DNA of 64,000 bases from Hippopus hippopus (taxonomy: Eukaryota; Mollusca; Bivalvia; Cardiida; Cardiidae): contig OX328103.1 in NCBI GenBank assembly GCA_946811185.2, forward strand, positions 25,340,172-25,404,171, given 5' to 3'. Below are positions 1 to 12,800 of the stretch, piece by piece. Position 1 is the first letter of the stretch, and the number at the start of each line of letters is the position of its first letter. Below the pieces are notes generated by a model. It worked only from the letters and a program-made list of their open reading frames with translations. It was not told the DNA's origin and ran no database searches. Position numbers and translations under genes: made by a program.

Positions 1-170
1 CTTTTAACAAATCATGGGAAAGACAAACCAACCATTTGGGCCACATTGTATTTCTCATCTGTAAATCTTTTCAATTTGAATAAATATAAACATCAATTGT
101 CTGGTAAAGGCTAAGTTTGGCTGGAATTTCATGTTTAGCTGAGTTGGGCATCAAAACTTTACCAAATGAT

Positions 171-430
171 TGAGCCAAGCTCTGGCAAAAGGGGGCTTAA
201 CACATCTCTGTGATGAATTATACAAAGCAAATCATTACATGATTATGGATCCATAAAATTTATTTGGTCTATCAACTGACTGAATATCATAGTATAGTCC
301 TTGAACATGCAGGAAATTTACAAGAGCAAAAAGTTTTGACCCATGTCAGCCTGCGCGTACTGCGCAGGCTGACATGGGTTGATACTTTTTGCAAATGCAT
401 TAAGCCCTCTTTTCACTGAGTATGGCTAAA
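171..430 (+). repeat. GCAGGCTGA-hairpin MITE
   Basis: Non-autonomous element with imperfect inverted ends (GAGCCATGCTCTGTGAAAAG type), a body containing TTATGGATCCATAAAAT, and an off-centre hairpin around TCAGCCTGCGC and GCGCAGGCTGA. This copy is nearly full length. Other copies in this window are listed separately. No coding capacity. Confidence 0.85.
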
Positions 431-480
431 TTGCAAATTTTATCAGCCCTATGGGAGAGGGCTATTAGAAGCACAGACAT

Positions 481-640
481 GGGTCCATATTCACCAATCA
501 TTAAGACTATTCTTTGTCTAATTCTAGTTTTAGAAAGTAACACAAGTTCTGATTGGCTAAACCACTTGTGTTATATTCAAATGTAGACAAATCTTGAGAA
601 TAAGAATGGTCTTGAGACTGATTGGTGAATATCTTGGTCT
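481..640. repeat. fold-back MITE touching the w37 splice donor
   Basis: Long imperfect palindrome with outer arms GGGTCCATATTCACCAATCA and, on the other strand, GATATTCACCAATCA, and an inner block TTCTGATTGGCTAAACCA. The right arm appears to end at or within the GTAAGA donor hexamer (638-643) of exon w37. The family recurs at 30478 and, decayed, at 39325 and 50365. Confidence 0.82.
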
Positions 641-643
641 TAC

Positions 644-816
644 CTTTTGAATGTAACCAAAAATTCCATCCTTATGGTAACAGAAGTATCATTCAGATCA
701 TCCTTTAGCTGTATTAAACTTGGCGGGCTGATTCCCCAAACTGAAGTGGACTTTCCATCCAGTTGTATCTTTGTCACGTCCCCATGGTCATAATTACTAA
801 GGAAACTTGTGGCAGC
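644..816 (-). CDS. Piezo: Piezo exon w37 (cap domain, last exon in window)
   Basis: 173 bp, phase 0 to 2. GDVTKIQLDGKSTSVWGISP and PSLIQLKDDLNDTSVTIRME match EDIVTAQIEGSSGALWRISP and PSRAQMKRELYNGTADITLR in the vertebrate cap. Acceptor TGCTACAG, donor GTAAGA. The next exon is left of the window. Confidence 0.97.
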
Positions 817-3800
817 CTGTAGCATACAAATTTACACATAAATTTTAAAAACAATGTGAGAAAAACAATTGACCGACCGACCAACTGACTGGTTGATTGA
901 CTGATTGGTTGGTTGATTGGCTGGCTGGCTGGCTGATTGATTGATTGAATCATATTTAATGCCAATTTCAACATTATTTCAGTCATATCACATATTCATG
1001 TCCAGGACTTCATCGGTTCTAGGTTGGGGCCCTGAAGTGTCTTGCCCAAGGATACTCCCACGAAAAACCCAGGGCTTTCACTGAGTCTCAAACCTGGGGC
1101 CTCCAGGTTACAAGTCCTACACTTGACCACCAAGCCACATAGTACCCCTTTGGGAAAAGGAGCAATTACTCTTTATAATCATGTGCTTCTTTCCTAATGG
1201 TAAATAGCATATCATTTAAACAATATTCTTCTCCTCCGAGTTATTTGTTCCAGTTTGTTGCTAAGTAAGAGTACAGAACACAACTTGAGCCACTTTAATG
1301 AATAGTACAAAACAAGATCAGATCAAGCAACATGTTGTCTGTAGTGTCTGTGGATGTGAGGTAGAGCATCAGCCTTGCAACCAGAAGATCCAAGGTTCGA
1401 TTCCTGGGAGCAAGTGTCAGCTTCGGGACAACTCAATGGCCCATACATTCAGTGTGAGTACTTGTGTAATTTTGAGCAAGCAGAATTGAGAGAGATTACT
1501 ATGAACTGCAAGAACTTGTTTCTCAAATGATGTAAAATTAATATATTTAAACTATGTAACATGTTATGATACATTTGATCTTAGAACTTGCATGACCAAT
1601 TTTGTGTAAAAAGGTGTTGAAATTGCAACATGTTATTTTCGACAAATGTCTGACTAACAACAAATACTGGACACTTCCAAACTGAAAGCAAATGCAGACA
1701 ATTATTATGAAATTGGTACAAAAGAGCTGAAGTTCTCTGAAACGGCAGAAAACATTGTGGGAAAAGGTGACATTGCTTGTCCTTTTCTCACTAGGTTTTC
1801 AAAACCTTTCTTCATCAGGGTTGTAAAGGGTTAAACTTACTACATTCTTCTCAAAATCTTGCTCTAAAGATGAAAATTGGCCATCTGTGTACAGTCGAAT
1901 GTTTTGTTGTTGTCCAGAAATGGTGAAAAGAGGCTGTGAAACAAAATGTGAGGTCACATGATTTCTTTCAAGCATAATTCCTCAATCTACCACAATGACT
2001 ATCTTCATATCCAGTCTTTATAAAACATAAATCTTGATTGATTGTATGGTGTTTAATGCCATTTTCAACACTATTCCAGTTATATCGCAGTGGCCAGTAC
2101 ACCTATCTATGCTTTCATGGAGTTTCTTTTACCAGCACTCCGAACAATGTTCTTTACAAGCCACTGGCTGCTTTCCCACAAAACCAACATAAATCTTGAT
2201 TTATTTTGTTATTTGTAAGATCTTGATAAAGTATTTTGCTCATTTGTGAACCGCTTCTATTGATTTATTAGCTGCTCACAGTACCATAATAACTGACAGA
2301 TGGTAGTGAATTTGTTTTAAGATCAAAGGTACAATTCGCTAAGCCACTTGTAAAAATATCACTTTTGGTAAGTATGAAAATGCCATCTTGTATCAAAACA
2401 AAGCGTTTTCTTGCATGCTTAAATAAACTCAGAATTGAAGTATTTATTTTTTTACTCAATATATTTCAGTAGGATTTTACATCTTTGACGTCAATAGATG
2501 TTGTACTAATCTGGAATGTAGGACAATTTGGGTTGGAGTTGCTTTGGCCTGGACAATTTGGCCTAGGGTGATTTGGGCAGCCAAAAACATTGGTACAAAA
2601 ATTTACCAGCATTTTCTGATTTTACCACAATGTTTTTAAAAATCCTTCTATCTCAAGTTGGTTAAAACTCTAGATTGTGTCGTAAAGAGTTCATTTTTAC
2701 CAGCTACATGCAATCAATCTAATGAATTAAAGAAATTCAAATACTACAAACTATGTAATAAGAATAGACATATAAGCTGTAACTTACCTGGTACCCTGCT
2801 AAAGCCACAGAAATAGAGCATTCTGTAGGTGGATTGGCAACATACACAGTATTTGCAAAGGAGAAAATGACAAGAGGGAACCAAATGATGAAGATGACAA
2901 CAAAAAGCAGGAGACCGCCCACACCATATTTGATAATGGCTTTCTTGGGGACAGCTCTTGGAGTTGGATGGGTCTGAAAAAAAAAAAAGGAAAACTATCT
3001 AACTTGTGTGAGCTCATGAAAAGTTGAAATATACCAGATACATGTGAGCTAGTGAAAAGTGAATGGCTATTTCAAACCAAATGAAAGAATTGACCTAAAT
3101 AACAAACTTCTTATCAACCCTTGGATTATTTGATTTTCCCTTTATTTATTATCGCTACCGGTTACCAAGACGCCCCTAGAGGACTGTTTGTTATGTTATG
3201 GAGGATAGTGCAAGATACAAGACAAAATCCATCCCGAGTTACACCTGGTTCTTTAATGTACACTGTGCATAGCACCGTCACATGGAACCTCCATTTAACA
3301 TCTTATCCAAAAGACTGTTAGTAACTTCAGATGGCCAGCCATGGGGTTTAAACCCACACATTGGAACCCACACCCCAAAGTAGCCTGATATTTGATGTTC
3401 ACAGTCTACTACTTGAGCTTATTTGGGCTGGTCAATGAACCCTTGTCTTATAGACATTTCAGTCAAAGCCTCCTTTTGTCCAGAATATCTAAGCAAAGCA
3501 GTAAACATAGGTCAAAGATCAGACTGCATGTTTTGTGAAGACTGATCTTGATCCACACTGGCCACAAAGGCAACTATAACTGGGCCATGCTCTGTGAAAA
3601 GTATTGACTCAGTGCATCTGTGAAAAGTATTGACTCAGGTCAGCCTGCACAGTATGCGCAGGCTGACCTGGGCCTACACTTTTCGCTATAGGTCAATTCT
3701 TTGTGTATCCAGAACCAGTCTACCTCATGATTAAGTTGGTTATAAACCAAAGTGGATATAATGCATCCATAATCATATGAAGGCTCAATTGCTATCATGC

Positions 3801-6800
3801 GTCACAGAGATGCATTAAGCCTTCTTTTGCCAGAGCATGACCAAATGGTAAAAGGCACGGTGAGGGCTAAAGCTTCTCAGTCATTTTATCAATTACTCTC
3901 TGACACCATGCACATAAAAGAAAATTCTGTGAAATATTTCACAACAAAGCATTCAGTCAGAAAGAAACATCTTTGGAGAAATTCCTTTCCAAGACATGTT
4001 CACTTAATAGGACTAGCCTTAAAAATCATTTTTGAAATTTGATATGATCATTAAAATCTAAAAATCCCCCTTTAAGTTGCATAATAGTTATCATTTTCAG
4101 TAAAAAGTTACAAAAATTACTGAAAAACAAAACTGACACCACTTTGCAGTCTGATCTTGGTCTCTGCTGCCTGCAAAACCAGCTAAAGCAGTGCTCAGTT
4201 CTCTATAGGTTCAAGTTCAAAGGAAAAACAACCCTTACTTTTTCAATAACTCTAAAACATTTAAGTACATAGATGTTGGCATATATATCCTCCATTTGTA
4301 ACCAGCTTCCAACCGCCATGGTTGTATTTGTCCACATCCAGTCCATAAGTGTCCGTAACTCCAGTAAAAATGGTATTGCCAAAAATCTGGAAAAGTACAA
4401 AGGTACGACGTAACTTTTCTGCATCATGCTGTATATAGTATACAGTAAAAAAAATGTTCAAATGCACTACATCAATGTAAGTGTTTAAAGCTAAGGTACA
4501 TGCTTAAAATCAAATTAATTCTCAACATTTACATTTGCCTGAGACCTGCAGACACAATTTCTGAATGAATAAAGCAAGTAAGCTAATTTATAAAGTGACA
4601 AACTATACTAAACTCTGTGTTTAACAAACAATCCAGAGTTTTAACAACCCTGAAAAAGAAGTCTTTTGAATACATTGTGAAAAAAGGAGAAAATGCCGGT
4701 AACCAGTATTTTCTCCTTTTCCCACGTTTTCCATCCTTCCACTAACAAATTTTAATTTATATTTCAAATTTATTTTGTTGTCTGCCTATGCTTTCAATAT
4801 GGACAAATCTAAAATTTTGTTATACAGTAAAGAGTTACAAAGTGTCTAAAAACATGCTGGGAGATCCAGTCAACAGTCTGAAATGACTTGAAAATCATAA
4901 CACTATTTTCCTGTTACTTTTTTTTTAAATGGTACATCCAAACTCGTTTTCAAGCAGAACTAAGCCATCTGATACAACAAGAGATACTTCTGCCAACAAG
5001 TAGAACTTCCAATAAGTGGATCTTTCATACTGACTCAAAGTGTCTGTTTCATTTATTCAACCCTTTTCTACACAATATCGAGTTTAAATGACCCTTGGGG
5101 AAAGTCTTTGAAAACATTGTGGAAATAGAAGAAAATGCTGATAACCAGTACTTTCTCCTTTTTCCCACAATGTTTTCTACTCTTTCACTGCCAAATCTCA
5201 CAATTTCAGCCACATTTAAATTGTTGTCTGCAAATGCTATCAATTTTGATGATTCCAAATCTTTGTCATCTGGTAAAAGGTTAACACTGTACTAGTTACT
5301 TGAAATGCTAAAAGGTTTGAATGTATATTTCAGATGGAATAAACTCACTGTAATACTTCATGACAAAAGTTGTCTTTGATACTACCTGTTCAACAAAATA
5401 AAGAACCTCTGATCACAATTTTAAGTAATCAAGCACAATAGAAACTCACCCTTTGAAGAGAATAAGATTCACATAGTTGTATTTCTTGGTGAGGAAATTT
5501 CCCAGAATTCTCGTTGGATATGCAGATTTGATCTGATAAGCCGACAGAGCAAAGTAAATACACTTGATGAAGTACCAAAGCTGGGCTGCTCGGTTTTCTG
5601 TGAAGGATCTGAAGAATATATAGAATGCCATGACGTCTGTACCAGACAACACTATTGTAGACTTGTCCAAATTGAAAACATTTGCAGACGACTAATTAAA
5701 TGTCGCTGAAGTATTGGCATTTGTCTTTATAATATTAGAAAACATTGTGAGAAAAGAAGAAAATGCTTGTTACCAGCACTTTCATCTTTTTTAACAATGT
5801 TTTCAAAAGCCTTCTTCCACAGGGTCATTAAAACTCAGGATTGTGAGATAACTCTTAACCAGACAACAAAATTGTAGACTTGTCATTCATACGAGCGCTT
5901 GTTTGGTAAAGGGTTAACTATAAATGACAGAGAGTAAACATTTTTGAGGAGAAGAAAGGTTTGGTTTTATCTTTTTATGGTAGGAAAAATATTATGGGAA
6001 AATAAGTAGTAACTAATTGATAGTAGTAAACAGCTGTTACAGCTCCTTTTCCCCCATTTTTTCATAAGCTGTCGAGCGAATGAGTTTCCATGATATCAAC
6101 TTACTATAATAATGGTTATGGTTATACTATGTTGTCTTAATTTGACAAACCAGCTGGTGAAAAAAGAAAAAAAGGGGATGGGGGAGGAAAAAATGGAGGC
6201 AAACCAACTTTTCCAACAAATTTTCCAACTAAAGCAAATGCCTTGTTAGAAACCGGCTGTACTCACTGCAAACTATCAATTTTACCTCTGATCATGATTT
6301 TTTGGACACTTTACCTTACAGTGTCTTTCATGACTATAGTTGCTTTTAAGGCCAATGCAGATAAAGATCAGATTGCATGATCTTTGATCTACACTATGTG
6401 CCTAGCTTAAACCCTAAAGACAAAAGCAAATTGCAATTATTTCAGCCTAAGTTCTAGACTGAATATGTTTGTTGAGTTCATTTGGCATTATGGTTATATA
6501 GTATTTGTGATTAATACAGGACACTGTTCTTCAACATTTTTTTTTTCTAAAAGTCCATTCAAATTAGTTTCAGGTTACTAAAAGTGTAAAATGTTATCAG
6601 AAGTGTACTGAAATATGGATTATCAGGTATTCAGATATCAATTTATGACACAACCAGGATTATATCTATGTTGTAAATTTTGAAATATGGACATCACAGC
6701 AGCTTTTTTTCATAGTTTCCATTCCAGGTGGTAGGTCTAGAACACAGATTTGTTACTTACTTAAGCGTTACAAATGGTAGTACAAAGAACAACAGTACAT

Positions 6801-9800
6801 GTAGCAGGATAACCAAGATAATCTGATAGATAAACTTTCCCAACACATTCTTCCTCAGGTACAGGGCCCTGTCAATGATGATGAGCACAAACTGGGCCAG
6901 CAACATGATCAGGAATGGTACAGGAATCTATGAAGAAAGTACAAGTAAAATAAGCAATATCTGTCTTGGACGGCACCTCTATTAATCCTCAAGGAGACAA
7001 TAAAATTTTAACTTTTGAAGACAAGCCATAACAGAGCGGCAAACTGTTGCAAGATACTTCCGTCCCTCCGCCAGTTGTCGAGGGGGGATAATAGTCGTAA
7101 AGGGCAGGTAGAGGAAACTAGTAGTGCAGCAGAAATCATGTAAGTGATTGAAATAGGCATGAATGTCTCCTCTAATGTTAAGGAAACATGCATATAAAGT
7201 TTCAAGTCATTCCAACATAAAAAGACAAAGTTATATTGTAGAGAAGCATGAAAAGCTGTAAAAAAAAATAATGAATAGGGAATAATTCCAAAAGGGCATT
7301 AGGTAAGGTCGCGGCTCCAGTGCATTGCACTTTATGTAACTGCAACAAACATGTTTACCAAGTCTCAAGTCAATTTGACTTGAGGTGACAAAGTTCCGTT
7401 CCGGACAAGCAAGAAATACTGTAAAAATGAAGATCAAAGTGGAATTACTCAAAATCTGTGCTTGGTAGAGTTATTGTTCTTGCACACTGTACTCCATAAT
7501 ATTGCAACAAACATGCATACCAAGTTTGAAGTCGTTCTGACTTGAGATGACAAAGTTATATTCCAGACAAGCACTAAATGCTGTAAAAATGATGATCAAA
7601 GGGAAATAACTCAAAGACAGCACAAGGTAGACTTATAATTCTTGTGCACTGCTCTTCCAAATACTGCAACGAATAAGCATACCATATTTCAAATCATTCC
7701 TACTTAAGATGACAAAGTTATGCTCCGGACAAGCAAGAAATGCTATGAAAATGAAGTTCAAAGGGGGAATAACTCAAAATTCGTGCTAGGAAGAGTTATG
7801 GTTCTTGTGCACTGCACTCTGTAATTTTTCAACAATCATGCATACCAATCATGCATACCAAATTTGAAGATGTTCAGACAAGAGATGACAAAGTTATATT
7901 CCGGACAAGCAGAAAATGCTGTAAAAATGACGATCAAGGGGAAATAACTCAAAGACAGCACAAGGTAGAGTTATGGTTCTTTCGCATTGCACTCCATATT
8001 ATTGCAACAAACACAAATGCAAAATTTCAAGTCAATCGGACTGGAGATGACAAAGTTATGTTCAGGACAAAGAACTGGATGCCGCCCGCCGACCCGCCCG
8101 TATGCCACTGGTGATCCCGTAATATGTTCCATCTTCGACGGGCGTATAAAAAGTGGTTTAAATGATTGTCTTTAATTCTGAAAGGTAGGAAAAAATTGTG
8201 GAAAAAGGAGAAATGCTGCTAAATGTAGCTCAAAAAATAAATTCTGTCCTTGAAAGGGTAGAAGACATTGTGTAAAAAGGAGAAAATACTGGTTACCAGC
8301 AATTCTTTACCAGACAGCAAGATTTAACTCTTTACCACACGACAAAATCTTAGATTTGTCCAAACTGAAAGCATCTGCAGACGACAATATAAACATGCCA
8401 CAAATGATGAAATCTCTGTTGTCATTTCCAGTGTTAAATGATGACAAATCCCTTGTGTTTTTTTATCCCTTACACCAAATATACTGGTAATTTACCTATG
8501 TTTACACACTTTCAAGATTTAACAGGGGTTTTTTCTTCCTAGCTGTAAGGATGTATCTTCAAGACTCTCCTTCTCCAACAATGTTTTTAAAAACCATCTG
8601 TTAGGGTTGTTAAGTGTTTACCAAACAACAAAATTTTAGATGAAGCCAATTGAGCACATCTGCACATGTCAAATTAATGTCAAAGTAAGTGTGACTACAG
8701 TAATGAACTCATCTTTCATAGAAAAACTAGATAATTGCACAAGGGAAACATATCGAGCCTGCCAGGGGGATTGACCTTCAAGTGTGACCTTGATCATGCA
8801 CCTACCTGAACAAATGTTTCAAACGGCAATTCTACTCATGAAGGAGAACAGTTGCGCCAAATTAATTTGAAATCCATCCATAAACATGGAAGTTCTGGTC
8901 CACACGAAATCAATACTGACGGAAACACATACACCAAAGCCACATTGTGACAACAGTTACTGTGTCTCGCTCACTGCAAGCGCGTTCGACAAAAACATTG
9001 AGGGAAAAGGAGAAAATGCTGGTTGCCTTTTTTCAACAATGTTTTCAAGTTTGTTTTTTCTCAGGGTCATAAAAACATTTGCGCCAAATTCATTTGAAAT
9101 CCATCAATAAACAGAGAAGTTCTGGCCCACACAAAATCAAGATGGACAGAAACACATACACCAAAGCCACATTGTGACAACTATGTCTTGCTCACTGCAA
9201 GCATGCTCAACAAAAACATTGAGGGAAAAGGAGAAAATGCTGGTTACCAGCATTTTCTCCTTTTCCCACAATGTTTTCAGAAGTTTTTTCCTCAGGGTCA
9301 TTGAAACAAGTGATTGTTTGGTAAAGGGTTAAAACTATGTATTATGTAGTGAGGATTAACAAAAAATGTTTCCATATCAATTATAAAAGGACATAACATT
9401 TACAATTACAGAACAGTCAAACAGTAAAATGATCCACTTACTCTGTTGTCTGATATGTAGGATGTGACATCACCTCCAACTGTTTGCTGCAAAAAGAAGT
9501 GAATATGGTAATTAGTACAAGAGCACAGCACGAAGGTTGCAATAGCACCTGCACCTGCAAAGTGCAAAAAGGGGCTTAACTCTGCACCAGATGACAAAAT
9601 TTTATATCATTCCAAATTGAAAGCTTTAGATGATTCTCAAATTATCAGATTTGTTTTTGAAAGAGTACAGAAAACTTTTTGGGGAAAGGACAAGTGCTGG
9701 TTACAAGCATTCTTTTCTTTTCTACTTGGTTTTCAACCGGCTTCTTGCTTGGGGTCGTTAAAACTTGGAATTGCATGTGAAAAAGCTGAATTTGTCAAAA

Positions 9801-12800
9801 ATATTTTGATGGCTACCTGTCCTACTATTATGCATTCCCCCCTTAGATAGTCAACAAGTATTCAAAGTCTGAAGTAAATATCTGCAGTTAGTGAATAGAT
9901 ATCAGGAAAATTAATGTTAAAGTGTTGATGATGATGATTATGACAATGACCATTCAGACAACAAAAGGGCTATGATAATACCTCAAGGTTTTCTTCAAAA
10001 TACGCCAAGCTAATAATTAAAAATAAACATTTTACCAAATAACCCTGAGTTTTAAAGACCCCTAGACCCTGGGTGTGAAAACATTGTAGGAAAAGTAGAA
10101 AATGCTGTTTCACACAAATTCTTCATGATTCTACATTTGTCAGCTTTACAACAATAACACATGAAGAAATGTAGCTGCTGCTACTTTTTGCCAAATGTTT
10201 TCTACACAATAGAATTTTAGGAAGAAACTTCTTAAAATACTACAGTGCTCCGTGAAACTAAGTATTTTATTCTAATCAATATTCAAATCTCACATAAAAT
10301 TAAGAGCAAAACCAGTCAAACTCACTGCAGGTCCAAATGACTGATAGCCAAACAAGACGATCAGAAAGTTAATGAAGTCACAAGCAAACATAGGGGCATA
10401 AACATCTGTGGTTGCATTGTAATCCGGTGAGGTCAGTTGTTTGTAGAAGTTGTAGAATGGCATAAACACTGTCTTAAGTCTGAAACAAACAAGATAATTG
10501 GGAAAATAATCCTTTATGACACAATCCTGTATTTTAACAACCCTGAGGGAGGGCTTCTGAAAACAGGGCTGGTAACCAGCATTTCTCCGTTTCCAACAAT
10601 GTTTTTTACCTCTATGAAGAAAGATACTTCATGTATTTCTTCCCCTACACTCAATACGTTGTCTGCAAATGATCTCAATATAGACAAGTAATTCACCTTG
10701 TCTTTTAAATTTCACTCATACCCTTATCCTAGATATAGTCAGTAATGTGATACTTGATTGACTAAATGATCATTAATAATGTAAGTATCCCAGACTGCAA
10801 AAGCAGTTACATCAAATTCACCTGTCCTTAAAGACAAGAAATTATTTTGTGTAGTTGCTCTCTTATAGCAAACATTTTTCTCAACTCTTTGTCGTCACAA
10901 AAATCAGTTTGTATCATTTTGACAGTGAACAGTGCAAGTAAGAAAAAAAAAAACACACAATAATTAAAATCTTGAGCAGTTTTCTTTGCAGTCTGATCTA
11001 GATCTGCAGAATACATAACAGTCATTTAACCTTTCACCAAACAGTACCCTATTTTAAGGACCTTGAGACAGAGAGCTTTTGAAAACATGGTGGAAAAAAG
11101 AAAAATGCTGGCAATATTCTCTACCCTTGTAAATCCAATTTTCCTCATTTGAGCCACATTTAATTAACCATCCACCAATGCTATGAATTGTAACAAGTTT
11201 AAAATTTTGTAGTATGGAAACAGGTTAAGTTATTCATGGTATTGTAAGTTATGAAAACCATACATTAAAACTTTCAAGGAACATACTTTGACTTCTTGGT
11301 TTTCTTTGTTTCAGATGACAAACTTTCCTCCAGTGATCCACTGTCATCTTTCACAGAAGCCTCCACCATAAGACTGGATGTCCGTCTTTCTTCTGCCTTC
11401 AATGTATCATAGTCTGCTACCTGTAGATCAGTGAGAAAATTTTTACAGTATTACAACACCACCTGTATCTTTTGCAATCTTGATCAAATGGTGAAAATTA
11501 AAGAATCTTCCAATTTGAAAGCATCTGCAGTCAACATGGTAAACGTTTCTAACATGAATGATTTGTCTTGAAAAAGTGTAGAAAAGGGTGCATTTTCTAA
11601 TGTGTTTCTTTTCAAACATGGGACCTTCTGATATAGGAATTGAAAAGAAAGGAAACTTTGCTGCCTTAGATCTAGTACTTGAAACTATGTTATTTGAGTT
11701 AACACTTGCAACATCAACATGTCTTTAATTCATGCTTTGGACTTGTCTGGATTATATGTAACCCACTTTCATAATTACTAGAGTTTGTAACAAGAGCTTT
11801 GCAAAGAATTGGATAAAAGGGAAATGAGACCAGTTAAAGATTTGGTTCAAAATACTCTGGGATAAATAAATGAGCCATGTTCAGGCAAACGGGGGCTTAA
11901 TGCATTTCTGTGATCCATGGTACCAAGCAAGCCATCACATATTTATGGATCCATGATAGCCACATTTTTTAACAACCAACTTAATCATGAGGCAGACTGG
12001 GCCCTGGACATACAGAAAATTGACCAATAGCAAAAAGTTTTGGCCAAGGTCAGCCTGCGCGGAATGCACAGGCTGATCTGGGTCGATACTTTTCGAAGAT
12101 GCATTAAGGCCCATTTTCACAGAGCATGGCTCAAATATGCGTGAAGTACTGTCTAGAAATCAAAATAATCTTGATTTTGCATTGAAAAAAAAAAACTTTA
12201 TTTTCTGTTAATTCTTTATCAAACAATCCAGTATTTTGATGACCTGAGGAAGAAGATTTGAAATCATAACAGGAAAAGGAGGAAATGCTTTTCCTTTTCC
12301 CATTCTGTTCTCTACCTTAAAAAAAAAATTCATGATTTTAGCCATATTACTATCTGAAATGCTTTGAATATGAGCAAGTCTAAAATTTTGCTGTCTGGTA
12401 AAGATTGAACACTTATTACTTATATCAGAACCAAGTGCTTTTGGAAACAAATTTTAAACTGGTTTAATTTCAACATGTCTACAAACAACAAGTTCAACAT
12501 TGGTACAAATGAGCCTAAGCTCTCTGATAGGGTAGAAAACATTGTGGGAAAAGGAGAAAATGCTGGTACCAGCATTTTCTCCTTTTCCCACAGTGTTTTC
12601 AAAAAGCCTTCTGTCCCATGGTTGTGAAGAGTAAAGGTAAATCCTTACCTCTATAGATGGAGGTATAGTATCCTCCTTAGGGTCTTGTACTTCTTCCTCA
12701 TCTTTCCATAAACCATACCTCTGTAAATGAATGTATTATAGTCAATTTTGTCCATGCAAAACATAAAGAGTTCTAGTATGATATTGCCTTTGACATTGGT

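Noticed and set aside
1345..1445. Functional tRNA gene
   Set aside because: Box A and box B are good, but the acceptor stem and anticodon arm do not pair convincingly. A SINE head is likelier.
7008..7452. Open frames at the start of the 1.1 kb element
   Set aside because: They are not conserved in the second copy at 28.5 kb, where indels break them.
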